Shown piece by piece: positions 52,563 to 60,826 of a stretch of DNA of 64,000 bases. This DNA is from Acetobacter sicerae (GTDB taxonomy: Bacteria; Pseudomonadota; Alphaproteobacteria; Acetobacterales; Acetobacteraceae). The stretch spans positions 186,001-250,000 of the forward strand of contig NZ_JAAABN010000001.1 of NCBI RefSeq assembly GCF_011516765.1, in the 5' to 3' direction. The notes under the pieces are model-generated. The model was not told where the DNA came from. It worked only from the letters and a program-made list of their open reading frames with translations, and did not search any database. Numbering within the stretch: the first letter of the stretch is position 1; every line of letters begins with the position of its first letter. The translations under genes and the position numbers were made by a program.

Positions 52563-54877
52563 CGTCTTGTTGCGAGTACGTAAACCCGCCCTATCCCGGC
52601 ACTCGGCGCATAGAATGAGCCACGGCTATGGAACAGATAATGTTCCCGCAGCGCCTGATACACTCGTTCCGTCACTTCAATCGTGCCGACGTCCGGCGCG
52701 CCCTGCGCCATCAGTTCCGCAAGAGTGACGGCTTCTCCCCACAGATTGAAGAGCCTTGGATCAGTGCCAAGCTCGCCGCCCATGGCGGGACCATAATCCA
52801 TGCCGATGCTGAAGATCGGCTCAATGTTGGCGGAGGACAGCAGCAACATGCAGGCTTCACGCAGCACAAGTGCCGCCTCGGCCACTCTCCAGATCGCAGT
52901 GGGATCAGGCTCCTTGGTGCAGCCTGCCACGCAGATCAGTCGGTGGCCCGCAACCTTGACGGAGAACAGGCTGTACCGCTTGGCGATTTCCTGAACCTCG
53001 GATGCGATCCGGTCAATCAGAGGCAGAAGCGAAGACGTATCATCTCCGTTTTCCATAACCGGATCGGAGAAGGTGACGACCATCACCGCCACACTGGGGA
53101 ACATCCCCTGACCGATCTCGCCGCTGGCTGTCGTCGCCTGCATAAGCGCCGCATCAAAGCGGGGCGGCGGCAGTTTCTGAACTGCCGAAGCGTCTGAACC
53201 AGACATCTTGTCCGGCTCAGGCAACTCCGCCATGCCGGCGAAACGGATGGCCGTGATCGACGCAACAATCTCCAGAAAATAACTCACAGAGAGAGGATCG
53301 GGCGCATCTTCGATCGTGATGACGCCGACAATATCCGCATGACCACCACTGGCGCCCCGGATGGGATAGAGCATCAGAGAGGACGTGCCGCTGTCGCGCA
53401 TGACAACACGCTCATAAGGAGCCGTGCGCTCGTCATGTGCGGCCACGGGCACCGTAACAGGCACTCCGGCATCCACGAGTTTGAAGAAATCTTCCATGTC
53501 CTTGCGGGACAGGTCGAAACCACCGGAATGGGTTTCCTGTCGGGCGTCGAAACTGTCTTCACAGATCAGCGCCATACCATCATGCAGCAGACGCCACAGG
53601 GACGCCTTGCGCGCCCGGGTGATGTGGGCGAGCTCTTCCGTCAGAGCGAGCGCCTCGCCGTTGACGTTCAGGAGATCAGGCGTGACGGCGATCTGCTGCA
53701 GAGCGGCAGTCTGCGTATTCGTCAGCGCTTTTTCGTGCCTGAGTTCTTTCGTTACGCGCTCCGTGCGACGTCCCTGACGAGCGAGAAGCGCCGCAAGCAC
53801 GCTTGCGAGCACAATGATGATGACGGAAAACTGGAAACTTTCCCGGCCACTCTGTCGCGCAAAGCTGGCGAAATCATTTTCAGGAGCAACAATCAGCAGA
53901 ACCCAGTGATCGGACGCAGGCAATGTCTGGGCCATGCCGATATAGTTCTTGCCGTCATAACGGAACGGATGAGAACCGACGCCACGGACCCGGTAGGTAT
54001 CGTAAACCCGTTTGAAGGTTCCCTGTGTCGCAGGGTCGAGCGTCATCTTGGCCGGATCACCCTGAGACCGCTCGACGACGGACTGAAAGCCATGTCCGGC
54101 AATGATGCGGCCATTACTGTCCAGAATGATCGCTGTGCCGTTCTGACTGATTTTCAGTGCATCGAGAAAATCACTGAGTTCGTTCAACGAGACATTGATC
54201 GCAAAAACTCTCTGGACCCCATCCTGTCCCACAAGAGGTACGGAGCCGGTCACAACCAGCTGTTTTGTTGACGCGTAGATTGTGGGTGGCGTCCAGGAAA
54301 AACCTTTTTTCTCCACGGCCCCCTGATACCAGGGACGGGTGCGTGGGTCATAGTTGTCTGAAGGGTTTTCGTCAGACCGGATTTTCTTGCCGTTTTCATC
54401 ATAGAAATCGTGATGAAAAACTGTCTTTCCGCCGACTATCTGCAGGTCGGTATATTCGAGGCCCTTTCCGTCAGGAGCCCGTTCAACCAGCAGGAAACCC
54501 CCATTCTGGTCGCCCATGTAATAGGACTGAATCTGCGGAACGAGCCGAAGCATCGTAGCGCCGTAGGAATAGAACGCGCCCCGGGTTACAGCCACAGGCG
54601 CATGACTGATGAAGTCCTGCGCAAATGAGCCGCCCAGCGTGGCGGCGCCCATATAACCGGTAACATCCTGCACCACATAACGCTGCACCGATTGCAACAG
54701 CTCATGCGTCAGCTTCAGCACACCCGCACGCGTGGTGCGGTAGTTGTGCCAGCCGATGCCGCCGATCGCCAGAAGGATAAGCAACACTGTTGCAACAGGC
54801 ACCACGACCTGGATGAACTTCTGACGCAGGGAGACGTCTTTCTGCTCTGTCGGATCGACTATCTCATTCGCAACCAA
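52559..54877 (-). CDS. dCache-GAF sensor with degenerate class III cyclase domain
   Basis: A 772-residue membrane sensor. Helix 1 (22-45), a periplasmic dCache domain (about 50-340) containing the Y-D-P-R-T-R-P-W-Y ligand motif at 176-184, helix 2 (about 350-367), a GAF-like domain (about 400-545) and a class III nucleotide cyclase-like domain (595-750). In the latter, metal Asp605 (TFSDP) is kept, but the second metal Asp is His645 (KVAGHRL) and the catalytic Asn and Arg of V-N-x-A-x-R are Thr718 and Leu722 (VTLAELM). Cyclase activity is therefore unlikely. First gene of the MCE operon; a regulator or scaffold is inferred. Confidence 0.78.
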   Translation of the reverse strand: MVANEIVDPTEQKDVSLRQKFIQVVVPVATVLLILLAIGGIGWHNYRTTRAGVLKLTHELLQSVQRYVVQDVTGYMGAATLGGSFAQDFISHAPVAVTRGAFYSYGATMLRLVPQIQSYYMGDQNGGFLLVERAPDGKGLEYTDLQIVGGKTVFHHDFYDENGKKIRSDENPSDNYDPRTRPWYQGAVEKKGFSWTPPTIYASTKQLVVTGSVPLVGQDGVQRVFAINVSLNELSDFLDALKISQNGTAIILDSNGRIIAGHGFQSVVERSQGDPAKMTLDPATQGTFKRVYDTYRVRGVGSHPFRYDGKNYIGMAQTLPASDHWVLLIVAPENDFASFARQSGRESFQFSVIIIVLASVLAALLARQGRRTERVTKELRHEKALTNTQTAALQQIAVTPDLLNVNGEALALTEELAHITRARKASLWRLLHDGMALICEDSFDARQETHSGGFDLSRKDMEDFFKLVDAGVPVTVPVAAHDERTAPYERVVMRDSGTSSLMLYPIRGASGGHADIVGVITIEDAPDPLSVSYFLEIVASITAIRFAGMAELPEPDKMSGSDASAVQKLPPPRFDAALMQATTASGEIGQGMFPSVAVMVVTFSDPVMENGDDTSSLLPLIDRIASEVQEIAKRYSLFSVKVAGHRLICVAGCTKEPDPTAIWRVAEAALVLREACMLLLSSANIEPIFSIGMDYGPAMGGELGTDPRLFNLWGEAVTLAELMAQGAPDVGTIEVTERVYQALREHYLFHSRGSFYAPSAGIGRVYVLATRR

Positions 54878-54980
54878 AAGCTTCGTGTTCCTCTAGGCTT
54901 AGACGCGTAATGCCGTGTCACATATTAGAAGCGTAGCAGATTAACCTATTCTTAACAAAATGGTTTCCACCACAAGATTG

Positions 54981-56378
54981 TCATTGCACGGGCAGCAATG
55001 ACCGATGCCGCCAGCGCACGGCCCAATATGCCGCACTCGCCAGAAAGACCGCAGAGAAGCTGGTCGTATAGCCAAACCAGACACCCCATGAACCGTAATA
55101 ATGCGCACACAGATAGCCTGCAGGCAGTTCCACAAATGCAATGCAGCCCAGCATGATGGCCATTGGCGCGACAGAATCACCGCTTGCCCGCATGGCCGAA
55201 CCCAGCACGCCACCCAGAGACAGAAGAACTGCGCTCCACATGACGGATCTGAAAGCGTGAGACGCAAGCGCAATGACATGTGGGTTTGAGGTAAACAGCA
55301 GCGATACTGTCTCCGGGATCAACGTGACGATTGCTGCCAGCGTGCCAGTCATGATCAGTCCGACCAGAAACCCGATCCGAAGGACATCCCGGGCTCGCTG
55401 GGGATTCCGTGCTCCGATGGCATGGGCGCACATGACAGAAACCGTTATGCCGACAGCCATGCCCGGATATTCGATATAGGTCAGGGTCTGTGTGAACAGT
55501 CCGTACGCCGCCGTCATCTCGGAACCGAATCCGTTGATACGACCGACCAGAACGATTTCCGCAAGCCCCTGCGTGGCGACTTCGACCATGGCCGGAAAAC
55601 CGAGGCGGATCACAGACCACAGAACCTGCCGTTCCGGCACCATCTCCCTCAGCATCCCCAGCCCGGGAGCAAGCTCATGCCCGGACTGCCTTAACCATAT
55701 GCCAGCCAGCAGAAGCGCCAGCACCCATCCGAGAATGGCCGTAACAGCCGCTCCGGAAAGCCCCATGGAGGTGGTGAGCAAAAGAGGTGTCACAACGAGC
55801 GAGACAACGATCTGCAAACCCATCATGACGAGTGGCCGGATGTTATCCCCCGCTCCCCGCAGCGTGATTGCTACGGTGACCACCAGAATCAAGGCTGGCG
55901 TTCCAGCAAGAAAGACCCGGCAATATTGCGCCGCATGATCGGTGATGTTGGCAGGCACGCTGAACAGGCGGAGCATAGGCCACACGGCCCACTGCCCGGC
56001 GATCGCCACAACCGCGCCCAGCACGATCGAGACCGCCACGGCGGCGGATGCCATGGCGCGAGCCCGCTCCGGATGGCCCGCCCCCCAGAGCTGCCCGACA
56101 AGAACGCTGGCCCCGGATCCGAGGCCCACTCCACAGGAAACGAGAATCAGCAGCAACGGGTAGAACGTGCTTGCCGCCGCAAGATCTTCAGCGCCCAGCA
56201 GACGGCCGATATACACGTTGCCAATCGTGCTTGCGATGGATTGCAGGACACAGTCCATCAGAACCGGCAGCATGAAGATGAGAAAAGATTTCAGAAGCGT
56301 CCGTGTGGCGGTGTCGTCCGTCGGACCGGACCTGTCACATGATTCTGATTTCTGGATGGACAGAGCTTCCCTGGGCAT
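54981..56378 (-). CDS. MATE family efflux transporter
   Basis: A 465-residue transporter with twelve hydrophobic helices and a near-two-fold repeat. It has FLIFMLPVLMDCVLQSIASTIGNVYIGRLLGAEDLAAAS near 32-70, GLGSGASVLVGQLWGAG and the second-half GFPAMVEVATQGLAEIVLVGRINGFGSE. MATE pumps exchange drugs or metabolites for Na+ or H+. It is a lone gene between the MCE operon and tRNA-Thr. Confidence 0.85.
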   Translation of the reverse strand: MPREALSIQKSESCDRSGPTDDTATRTLLKSFLIFMLPVLMDCVLQSIASTIGNVYIGRLLGAEDLAAASTFYPLLLILVSCGVGLGSGASVLVGQLWGAGHPERARAMASAAVAVSIVLGAVVAIAGQWAVWPMLRLFSVPANITDHAAQYCRVFLAGTPALILVVTVAITLRGAGDNIRPLVMMGLQIVVSLVVTPLLLTTSMGLSGAAVTAILGWVLALLLAGIWLRQSGHELAPGLGMLREMVPERQVLWSVIRLGFPAMVEVATQGLAEIVLVGRINGFGSEMTAAYGLFTQTLTYIEYPGMAVGITVSVMCAHAIGARNPQRARDVLRIGFLVGLIMTGTLAAIVTLIPETVSLLFTSNPHVIALASHAFRSVMWSAVLLSLGGVLGSAMRASGDSVAPMAIMLGCIAFVELPAGYLCAHYYGSWGVWFGYTTSFSAVFLASAAYWAVRWRHRSLLPVQ

Positions 56379-56571
56379 TACGTGTCGTTCACCGCTTTAA
56401 TACTTCCGGGACAAACCATCCTGAATGATGACAGGCCTGAGTTGCGTTCAAAGTGCCCGGATCAGGCAAAATGACTTCCGCATAATATATTATATTTTTT
56501 GCTGTTTTCAGAGCCGCAAAACACTCAGGAGAGCATTTCAGAAAGCGATCAACATGAGATTTGCAGGAAAC

Positions 56572-56646
<75 letters not shown>

Positions 56647-56732
56647 GCTGCGGGTGGGTTCCTACCGTCAGAATGCGATGACGGCAACCCCCTAAAATCT
56701 TTGGGGAACATTTTTTTGTTCCCCGCATGGTC

Positions 56733-57146
56733 CTAGTCGTCCCGGTGGATCTTTTCCATCCGCTCGTGACGCTCCTGCGCTTCGATCGACAGGGTGGCGA
56801 TTGGACGTGCTTCGAGACGCTTGAGCCCGATGGGCTCACCGGTTTCTTCACAATACCCGTAAGCATTGTTCTCGATACGCAGAAGCGCCTGATTGATCTT
56901 GCCGATCAGCTTGCGGGCGCGATCACGTGTGCGAAGCTCAAGGGCGCGGTCCGTCTCGACGCTGGCGCGGTCCGTCACGTCGGCTTCGTGAATACCGCCC
57001 TCGGAAAGGCTGGCGAGCGTTCCACCAGCTTCTTTCAGCAGCTCATTGCGCCATTTCACAAGTTTCTGGCGGAAATATTCAACCTGCAGGGGATTCATGA
57101 ACTCTTCTTTTTCAGAAGGCACATAATCCGGAGGAAGTGTAAGCAT
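56733..57146 (-). CDS. dksA: RNA polymerase-binding transcription factor DksA
   Basis: A 137-residue DksA, the secondary-channel factor that works with ppGpp. The coiled-coil domain has DVTDRASVETDRALELRTRDRARKLI, containing the conserved acidic tip, and the zinc-finger region is YGYCEETGEPIGLKRLEARPIATLSIEAQERHE. Only one cysteine remains of the four zinc ligands (the pattern usual, as far as I know, in alphaproteobacteria). ATG at 57146; a later Met (57098) is possible. It is downstream of fliX on the same strand with a 156-bp gap. Confidence 0.92.
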   Translation of the reverse strand: MLTLPPDYVPSEKEEFMNPLQVEYFRQKLVKWRNELLKEAGGTLASLSEGGIHEADVTDRASVETDRALELRTRDRARKLIGKINQALLRIENNAYGYCEETGEPIGLKRLEARPIATLSIEAQERHERMEKIHRDD

Positions 57147-57232
57147 AATATTGTCTCCGTTCCCTGAGGCAAAGCCCCCTGACGAATGCGCGGCTTATAA
57201 CCGCGAGGGCTGAGGCAGCCAAGCACGAATCC

Positions 57233-57312
57233 GCTTTTTTCTTTGAAACATTCCTGTCACATAATTTTTCGGCGAGTCAGGACAGGCTGCTTTTTTCTTT
57301 GTTCATTCCTGT
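57233..57312 (+). repeat. Short direct repeat at the fliX 3' end
   Basis: GCTTTTTTCTTTG-x-CATTCCTGT occurs at 57233-57257 and again at 57289-57312, differing only by AAA versus TT in the middle. The copies are 56 bp apart; the second runs into the last codons and stop of fliX. This looks like a local duplication of the gene end. Confidence 0.6.
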
Positions 57313-57740
57313 TCTTTTTTGCGCATGGCAAGCCGCTTCATTTTGGCCGCTTCAATGGCGACACGCACTTTTATGGACGTGGCCAGTTCCCTGAAAGCGG
57401 GAATCTGAGCCATGGGAGCGCGTTCGGAAATTTCTTCCAGTTCGGAGAGAAGTGTCATCGTGCCGGCATTCCCCTCCAGAAAGGCGACCTGAAGTTTCTT
57501 CAGGGCCTCCAGAGCTTCCCCTCCCCACTCAACAACCATCTGCCTCTCCGAACGGGGCTGAATCTGAGGCTCGCTTTCCTGAAGAGACAGAAGACAGGGC
57601 GCGGCCACGGATGTCACAGGCTGTTCATTCACAACTTCCTGCTCAGAAGGCACTGAAAACGCAGAAAGACCTTTTGACTGCCTGACCTGCGTCTGGGGTT
57701 TTCTGCGGCTCACGTAGCCAATCGTGCCAATTCTGTTCAC
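57303..57740 (-). CDS. fliX: Flagellar assembly regulator FliX
   Basis: A 145-residue protein with the FliX layout: a basic N-terminus (RIGTIGYVSRRK), a variable linker, and the conserved helical half from about 65 (CLLSLQE, GGEALEALKKLQVAFLEGN, then the C-terminal RELATSIKVRVAIEAAKMKR). FliX couples completion of the basal body to class III flagellar gene expression through FlbD and sigma-54 in Caulobacter. GTG at 57740 (GGGAG 8 bp upstream) is favoured over the ATG at 57761. It lies divergent to flgI, as in other alphaproteobacteria. No flbD is visible here. Confidence 0.78.
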   Translation of the reverse strand: MNRIGTIGYVSRRKPQTQVRQSKGLSAFSVPSEQEVVNEQPVTSVAAPCLLSLQESEPQIQPRSERQMVVEWGGEALEALKKLQVAFLEGNAGTMTLLSELEEISERAPMAQIPAFRELATSIKVRVAIEAAKMKRLAMRKKEQE

Positions 57741-57889
57741 GTTGCATCTCCCTGGGCTCATCCAAATCCGGCCCCATGCAGTTCAGCTTCAAAGCTCGGA
57801 ACAACGCTTTGCCGCCGCCCGTTCAGGAATTGTTTGCTCTTCGCGGCGATAGTGTGCGCTCGAAACATTGACGAGCGGCAAAGAGCGGC

Positions 57890-59038
57890 ATGACCTTTTT
57901 TTCTCGCAGGCCTGATGCGGAGCATTTGAAGAGAATTCCTCTTCTGTCTGCCCTGTTTCTGGCAGGCTTCCTTTTCATACAGTCTTTTGCCGCCAATGCG
58001 GCGCTTGTTCGCGTCAAGGACATTGCCGATTTTGAAGGGGTCAGAACAAACCAGCTTATTGGTTATGGCCTTGTCGTCGGTCTGCACGGCACCGGAGACA
58101 AACTGACCAACGTCCTGTTTACCCGCGAAACACTCATCAGCATGCTCAACCGACTGGGCGTGAATATCCGTGATCGTGAAATTCAGCTTCAGACGCATGA
58201 CGTGGCGGCCGTTATGGTGACGGCTGACCTGCCAGCCTTCTCTCATGGTGGCGGCCGAATCGACGTCACGGTTTCCGCAACCGGCGACGCAACGGATCTG
58301 ACGGGAGGCACCCTGCTTGTCACTCCGCTGATGGCGGCTGACGGAGAAATCTATGCCGTTGCGCAGGGCTCTCTTGCGACCAACGCCTTCAGCGCCAGAG
58401 GGGCTGCCGCCTCCATAGTCCATAACATTCCGACCAACGGCCATATAGCCAACGGCGCCGTTGTGGAACGGGAAGTCCCGGTTGATCTCGCCAATCGCAA
58501 GCAGATGCATCTTTCACTGCGTAACCCTGATTTCACGACGGCAGGCCGCATCGCGCAGGCGATCAATAACAGTGTGGGTCATATTGCCCGCGTCATGGAT
58601 CCACGCACCATTTCGCTCGATCTGACATTGCGTGACAGCATTCCGGCGCTGTCACGGATCGGCGACCTGCTGGTTGAGCCTGATACGCTGGCGAAAGTCG
58701 TTGTGGACGATGCCAGCGGGACCATCGTGATAGGCAACGATGTCCGTATCAGCACAGTCGCTATCGCTCAGGGTAACCTGACCATTCAGGTCACGGAAAC
58801 TCCGATAGTGTCGCAACCCGGTCCGATGTCAAATGGCACCACGACAGTCGCTCCGCGAACCAATATCAACGTCAATAACGGCAACAACGCCAAGCTGGGC
58901 ATACTGCGTAACGGTCCAGCCCTGAGCGATCTTGTCTCTGGCCTGAACGCACTGGGGGTCGGTCCCCGTGACATGATTTCGATTCTTCAGGCCATCAAGG
59001 CGGATGGAGCCCTGCAAGCTGATCTGGAGGTCCGATGA
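57890..59038 (+). CDS. flgI: Flagellar P-ring protein
   Basis: A 382-residue FlgI, the periplasmic ring around the flagellar rod. A signal peptide is followed by the family start RVKDIADFEGVRTNQLIGYGLVVGLHGTGDKL, then TLLVTPLMAADGEIYAVAQGSL and a C-terminal LSDLVSGLNALGVGPRDMISILQAIKADGALQADLEV, all typical. It is the first gene of a three-gene operon with a FlgJ N-terminal-type protein and a FlgN-like chaperone, joined by ATGA overlaps. Confidence 0.95.
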   Translation: MTFFSRRPDAEHLKRIPLLSALFLAGFLFIQSFAANAALVRVKDIADFEGVRTNQLIGYGLVVGLHGTGDKLTNVLFTRETLISMLNRLGVNIRDREIQLQTHDVAAVMVTADLPAFSHGGGRIDVTVSATGDATDLTGGTLLVTPLMAADGEIYAVAQGSLATNAFSARGAAASIVHNIPTNGHIANGAVVEREVPVDLANRKQMHLSLRNPDFTTAGRIAQAINNSVGHIARVMDPRTISLDLTLRDSIPALSRIGDLLVEPDTLAKVVVDDASGTIVIGNDVRISTVAIAQGNLTIQVTETPIVSQPGPMSNGTTTVAPRTNINVNNGNNAKLGILRNGPALSDLVSGLNALGVGPRDMISILQAIKADGALQADLEVR

Positions 59039-59352
59039 GCAACGAAATCACCAGCGTCACGCCGTCCGGTTACGGGATGCAGAGTTCATCGCAAACGAAG
59101 ACGGTAGATCCCAAAATATGGAAAACCGCCTCTGACTTTGAGGCGATGACGATCGGCGAAATGCTCCAGCCGATGTTCGATACGATTGATACGTCCAAGG
59201 GTTTCTTTGGCGGCGGTGTGGGAGAGTCGAGCTTCCGCCCCATGCTGACGACAGAGATGTCGAAACAGATAGAGAAAAATGGTGGTCTGGGCCTCGCTCC
59301 GGCCGTGTATCACCAGATGCTTGAAATGCAGGAAAAAGGATCGAAAAAATGA
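59035..59352 (+). CDS. FlgJ-type rod-binding protein (no peptidoglycan hydrolase)
   Basis: A 105-residue protein equal to the N-terminal rod-binding half of FlgJ (CheL in Caulobacter nomenclature). The pattern ASDFEAMTIGEMLQPMF near 32-48 and GGGVGESSFRPMLTTEMSKQI, GLGLAPAVYHQML is that of the rod-binding domain. Alphaproteobacteria commonly lack the hydrolase half. Translation is coupled to flgI and to the next gene by 4-bp overlaps. Confidence 0.85.
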   Translation: MSNEITSVTPSGYGMQSSSQTKTVDPKIWKTASDFEAMTIGEMLQPMFDTIDTSKGFFGGGVGESSFRPMLTTEMSKQIEKNGGLGLAPAVYHQMLEMQEKGSKK

Positions 59353-59753
59353 CGGATCAAGCTCTTGCCGTCATCGAAAAAGCAAACGCCTTGCTGGAAG
59401 AAGAGAATTCATTTTTGCAGGAGGGCAATGTTCCTGCCGTAATGGCCCTTCTCAAGCGCAAGGAAGCCGTTCTGGCGCAACTGAACGATCTTACCATCCA
59501 TTGCCGCAAAGCATCCGAAGACCCGGAAAAACCATGCTGCTCGGAAGAATTGCCTCTCGCCAGCGAAAAATTAAACCGTACAATCGAAAATAATCGAGCG
59601 CTGCTTCAGCAGGCCATGATCGCACAGAAGCACATTGTGCAACTACTCACGGCCTCGCTATCCCCCCCGGGAAACAAAAACCATTATGGCAAAAACGGTT
59701 CATACAATGCTCCGCGCTCCAGCACGGGAAATGCTTACCGCAAGAATATTTAG
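59349..59753 (+). CDS. FlgN/FlbY-like flagellar export chaperone
   Basis: A 134-residue helical protein with long amphipathic segments (LAVIEKANALLEEENSFLQEGN, VMALLKRKEAVLAQLN, ASEKLNRTIENNRALLQQAMIAQKHIVQLLT) and a polar tail. The size, position after a FlgJ-like gene and coiled-coil content match the FlgN/FlbY group, which chaperones hook-associated proteins. Sequence motifs are weak, so the assignment relies partly on context. Confidence 0.65.
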   Translation: MTDQALAVIEKANALLEEENSFLQEGNVPAVMALLKRKEAVLAQLNDLTIHCRKASEDPEKPCCSEELPLASEKLNRTIENNRALLQQAMIAQKHIVQLLTASLSPPGNKNHYGKNGSYNAPRSSTGNAYRKNI

Positions 59754-59778
59754 TTTCTGAACTTGATAGCCCTTAAAC

Positions 59779-59819
59779 TGAAAAAGCCTCTTTTCCATGC
59801 CGGAAAAGAGGCTTTTTCA
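59779..59819. terminator. Strong bidirectional terminator after the flagellar operon
   Basis: An 18-bp perfect stem TGAAAAAGCCTCTTTTCC/GGAAAAGAGGCTTTTTCA has a 5-base loop ATGCC. The stem ends in A/T runs that give a U-tract on both strands, so it can stop the flg operon and the convergent histone-like gene. Confidence 0.85.
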
Positions 59820-59833
59820 TGAACCGTCAGATA

Positions 59834-60328
59834 TCAGGAACGGCGGGGTTTACGGCCAGCCGTTGCCCGTGTGCGTGAAGCCGGTCGTTTGGCCGCAGCG
59901 CTCTCTTTTTCAGCCGCCAGACGATCCAGACGTTTCTGCTTCCGCGTCTCCTGAGTGATACGCAGCTTTTCAACGGCCGACAGTTTGGTAACGACGGCCT
60001 GCTTCCGACCAGCAGGCTTCGCCACGCTCTTTGCGGCGCGCGGTGTTTTTGCAACAGCTTTCGGCGCTACGGCCTTCACTGCAGTCTTCCTGACTGGTTT
60101 CGCAGCAACAGAAGCCGCTACTTTTTTGGGAGCTGCCTTGGGTGTGGTTTTTGACACCGTTTTCGTAGCTGTAGCGACACGCTGTTTTGCACGGGGCTTC
60201 GCTACGGGCTCTTCAGCAACTGCTTTGGCGCGTCTTTTTGTTGCTGCCGCAGGTTCTGCTTTCTGCCTTGATGTCTGTCGTGTAGCCGTAGACGCTGTCT
60301 TGACTTCTTTGGTCGGTTTTCTAGCCAT
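59834..60328 (-). CDS. Histone H1-like basic protein
   Basis: A 164-residue protein built of Lys/Ala/Thr/Pro/Val-rich low-complexity sequence (AKAVAEEPVAKPRAKQRVA, KAAPKKVAAS, KTAVKAVAPKAVAKTPRAAKS) with an Arg/Lys-rich C-terminus. The PAK-type repeats resemble eukaryotic histone H1 tails and bacterial AlgP/Hc1-like DNA-binding proteins. It is probably a nucleoid-associated or DNA-condensing protein. Met at 60328 is chosen because the basic region begins there; the Met at 60358 is possible. Confidence 0.7.
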   Translation of the reverse strand: MARKPTKEVKTASTATRQTSRQKAEPAAATKRRAKAVAEEPVAKPRAKQRVATATKTVSKTTPKAAPKKVAASVAAKPVRKTAVKAVAPKAVAKTPRAAKSVAKPAGRKQAVVTKLSAVEKLRITQETRKQKRLDRLAAEKESAAAKRPASRTRATAGRKPRRS

Positions 60329-60438
60329 ATCCCAAGTCTCACCCTGTTTGTATCGCAACAGGCCATTTTCACGACTCTGTTGATTTTATAAGCATTGTTT
60401 TCAAAGTAAGATCATCATGAAGCGAGATATTCGATATT

Positions 60439-60609
60439 ATGAATAACCCAGAAGCACGACAGTATCCCACCATTTATCCGCCACGCAATATAGATTTATA
60501 TTGGCTTTTGCAATATCCATATTTTGGTTTTCATAATAAAACACTCTTGGATCTCATAGCCAAAAACAGGAAAAATGAATACATAAATTCAAAAACTCCA
60601 ATAATATAA
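60439..60609 (+). CDS. Small orphan ORF in an AT-rich island (56 aa)
   Basis: ATG at 60439 to TAA at 60609 encodes 56 residues in a segment with far lower G+C than its surroundings. The predicted product has an aromatic middle (IDLYWLLQYPYFGF) and a basic helix-forming end (LLDLIAKNRKNEYIN). The shape W-L-x-x-P-x5-K-x-x-L-D-L-I-A vaguely recalls the C-terminal segment of MbcA/Xre-type antitoxins, but I would not assign it. No clear ribosome site. It may be a remnant of transferred DNA or chance. Confidence 0.3.
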   Translation: MNNPEARQYPTIYPPRNIDLYWLLQYPYFGFHNKTLLDLIAKNRKNEYINSKTPII

Positions 60610-60826
60610 ATAAACGTTTTAAATCGTTTCCATTCTGTTTCATCTCATGATTTCAAAGCTGTCTCGGTATGCGTGTTTTTCATATCGTGTCCCGTATATT
60701 CCGTTATCCAGAGAAGGCCATTTATCAAAATCGTTTTCGGCCATTTGCCAGAATGTAATTTGTGAGACCCGCCTTGCTACGCTAATGCTTCCAGCACCTC
60801 TCTTTCTTGCGCAGGATCACGCAACC

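Noticed and set aside
56733-57146. Loss of zinc cysteines in DksA as a novel trait
   Set aside because: Single-cysteine DksA is, to my knowledge, usual in alphaproteobacteria, so it is not treated as unusual here.
60647-60826. N-terminal extension of MtnA
   Set aside because: The frame is open upstream to 60647, but the extra 60 residues are AT-rich-coded, unlike any MtnA, and lie before the family start at 60827.
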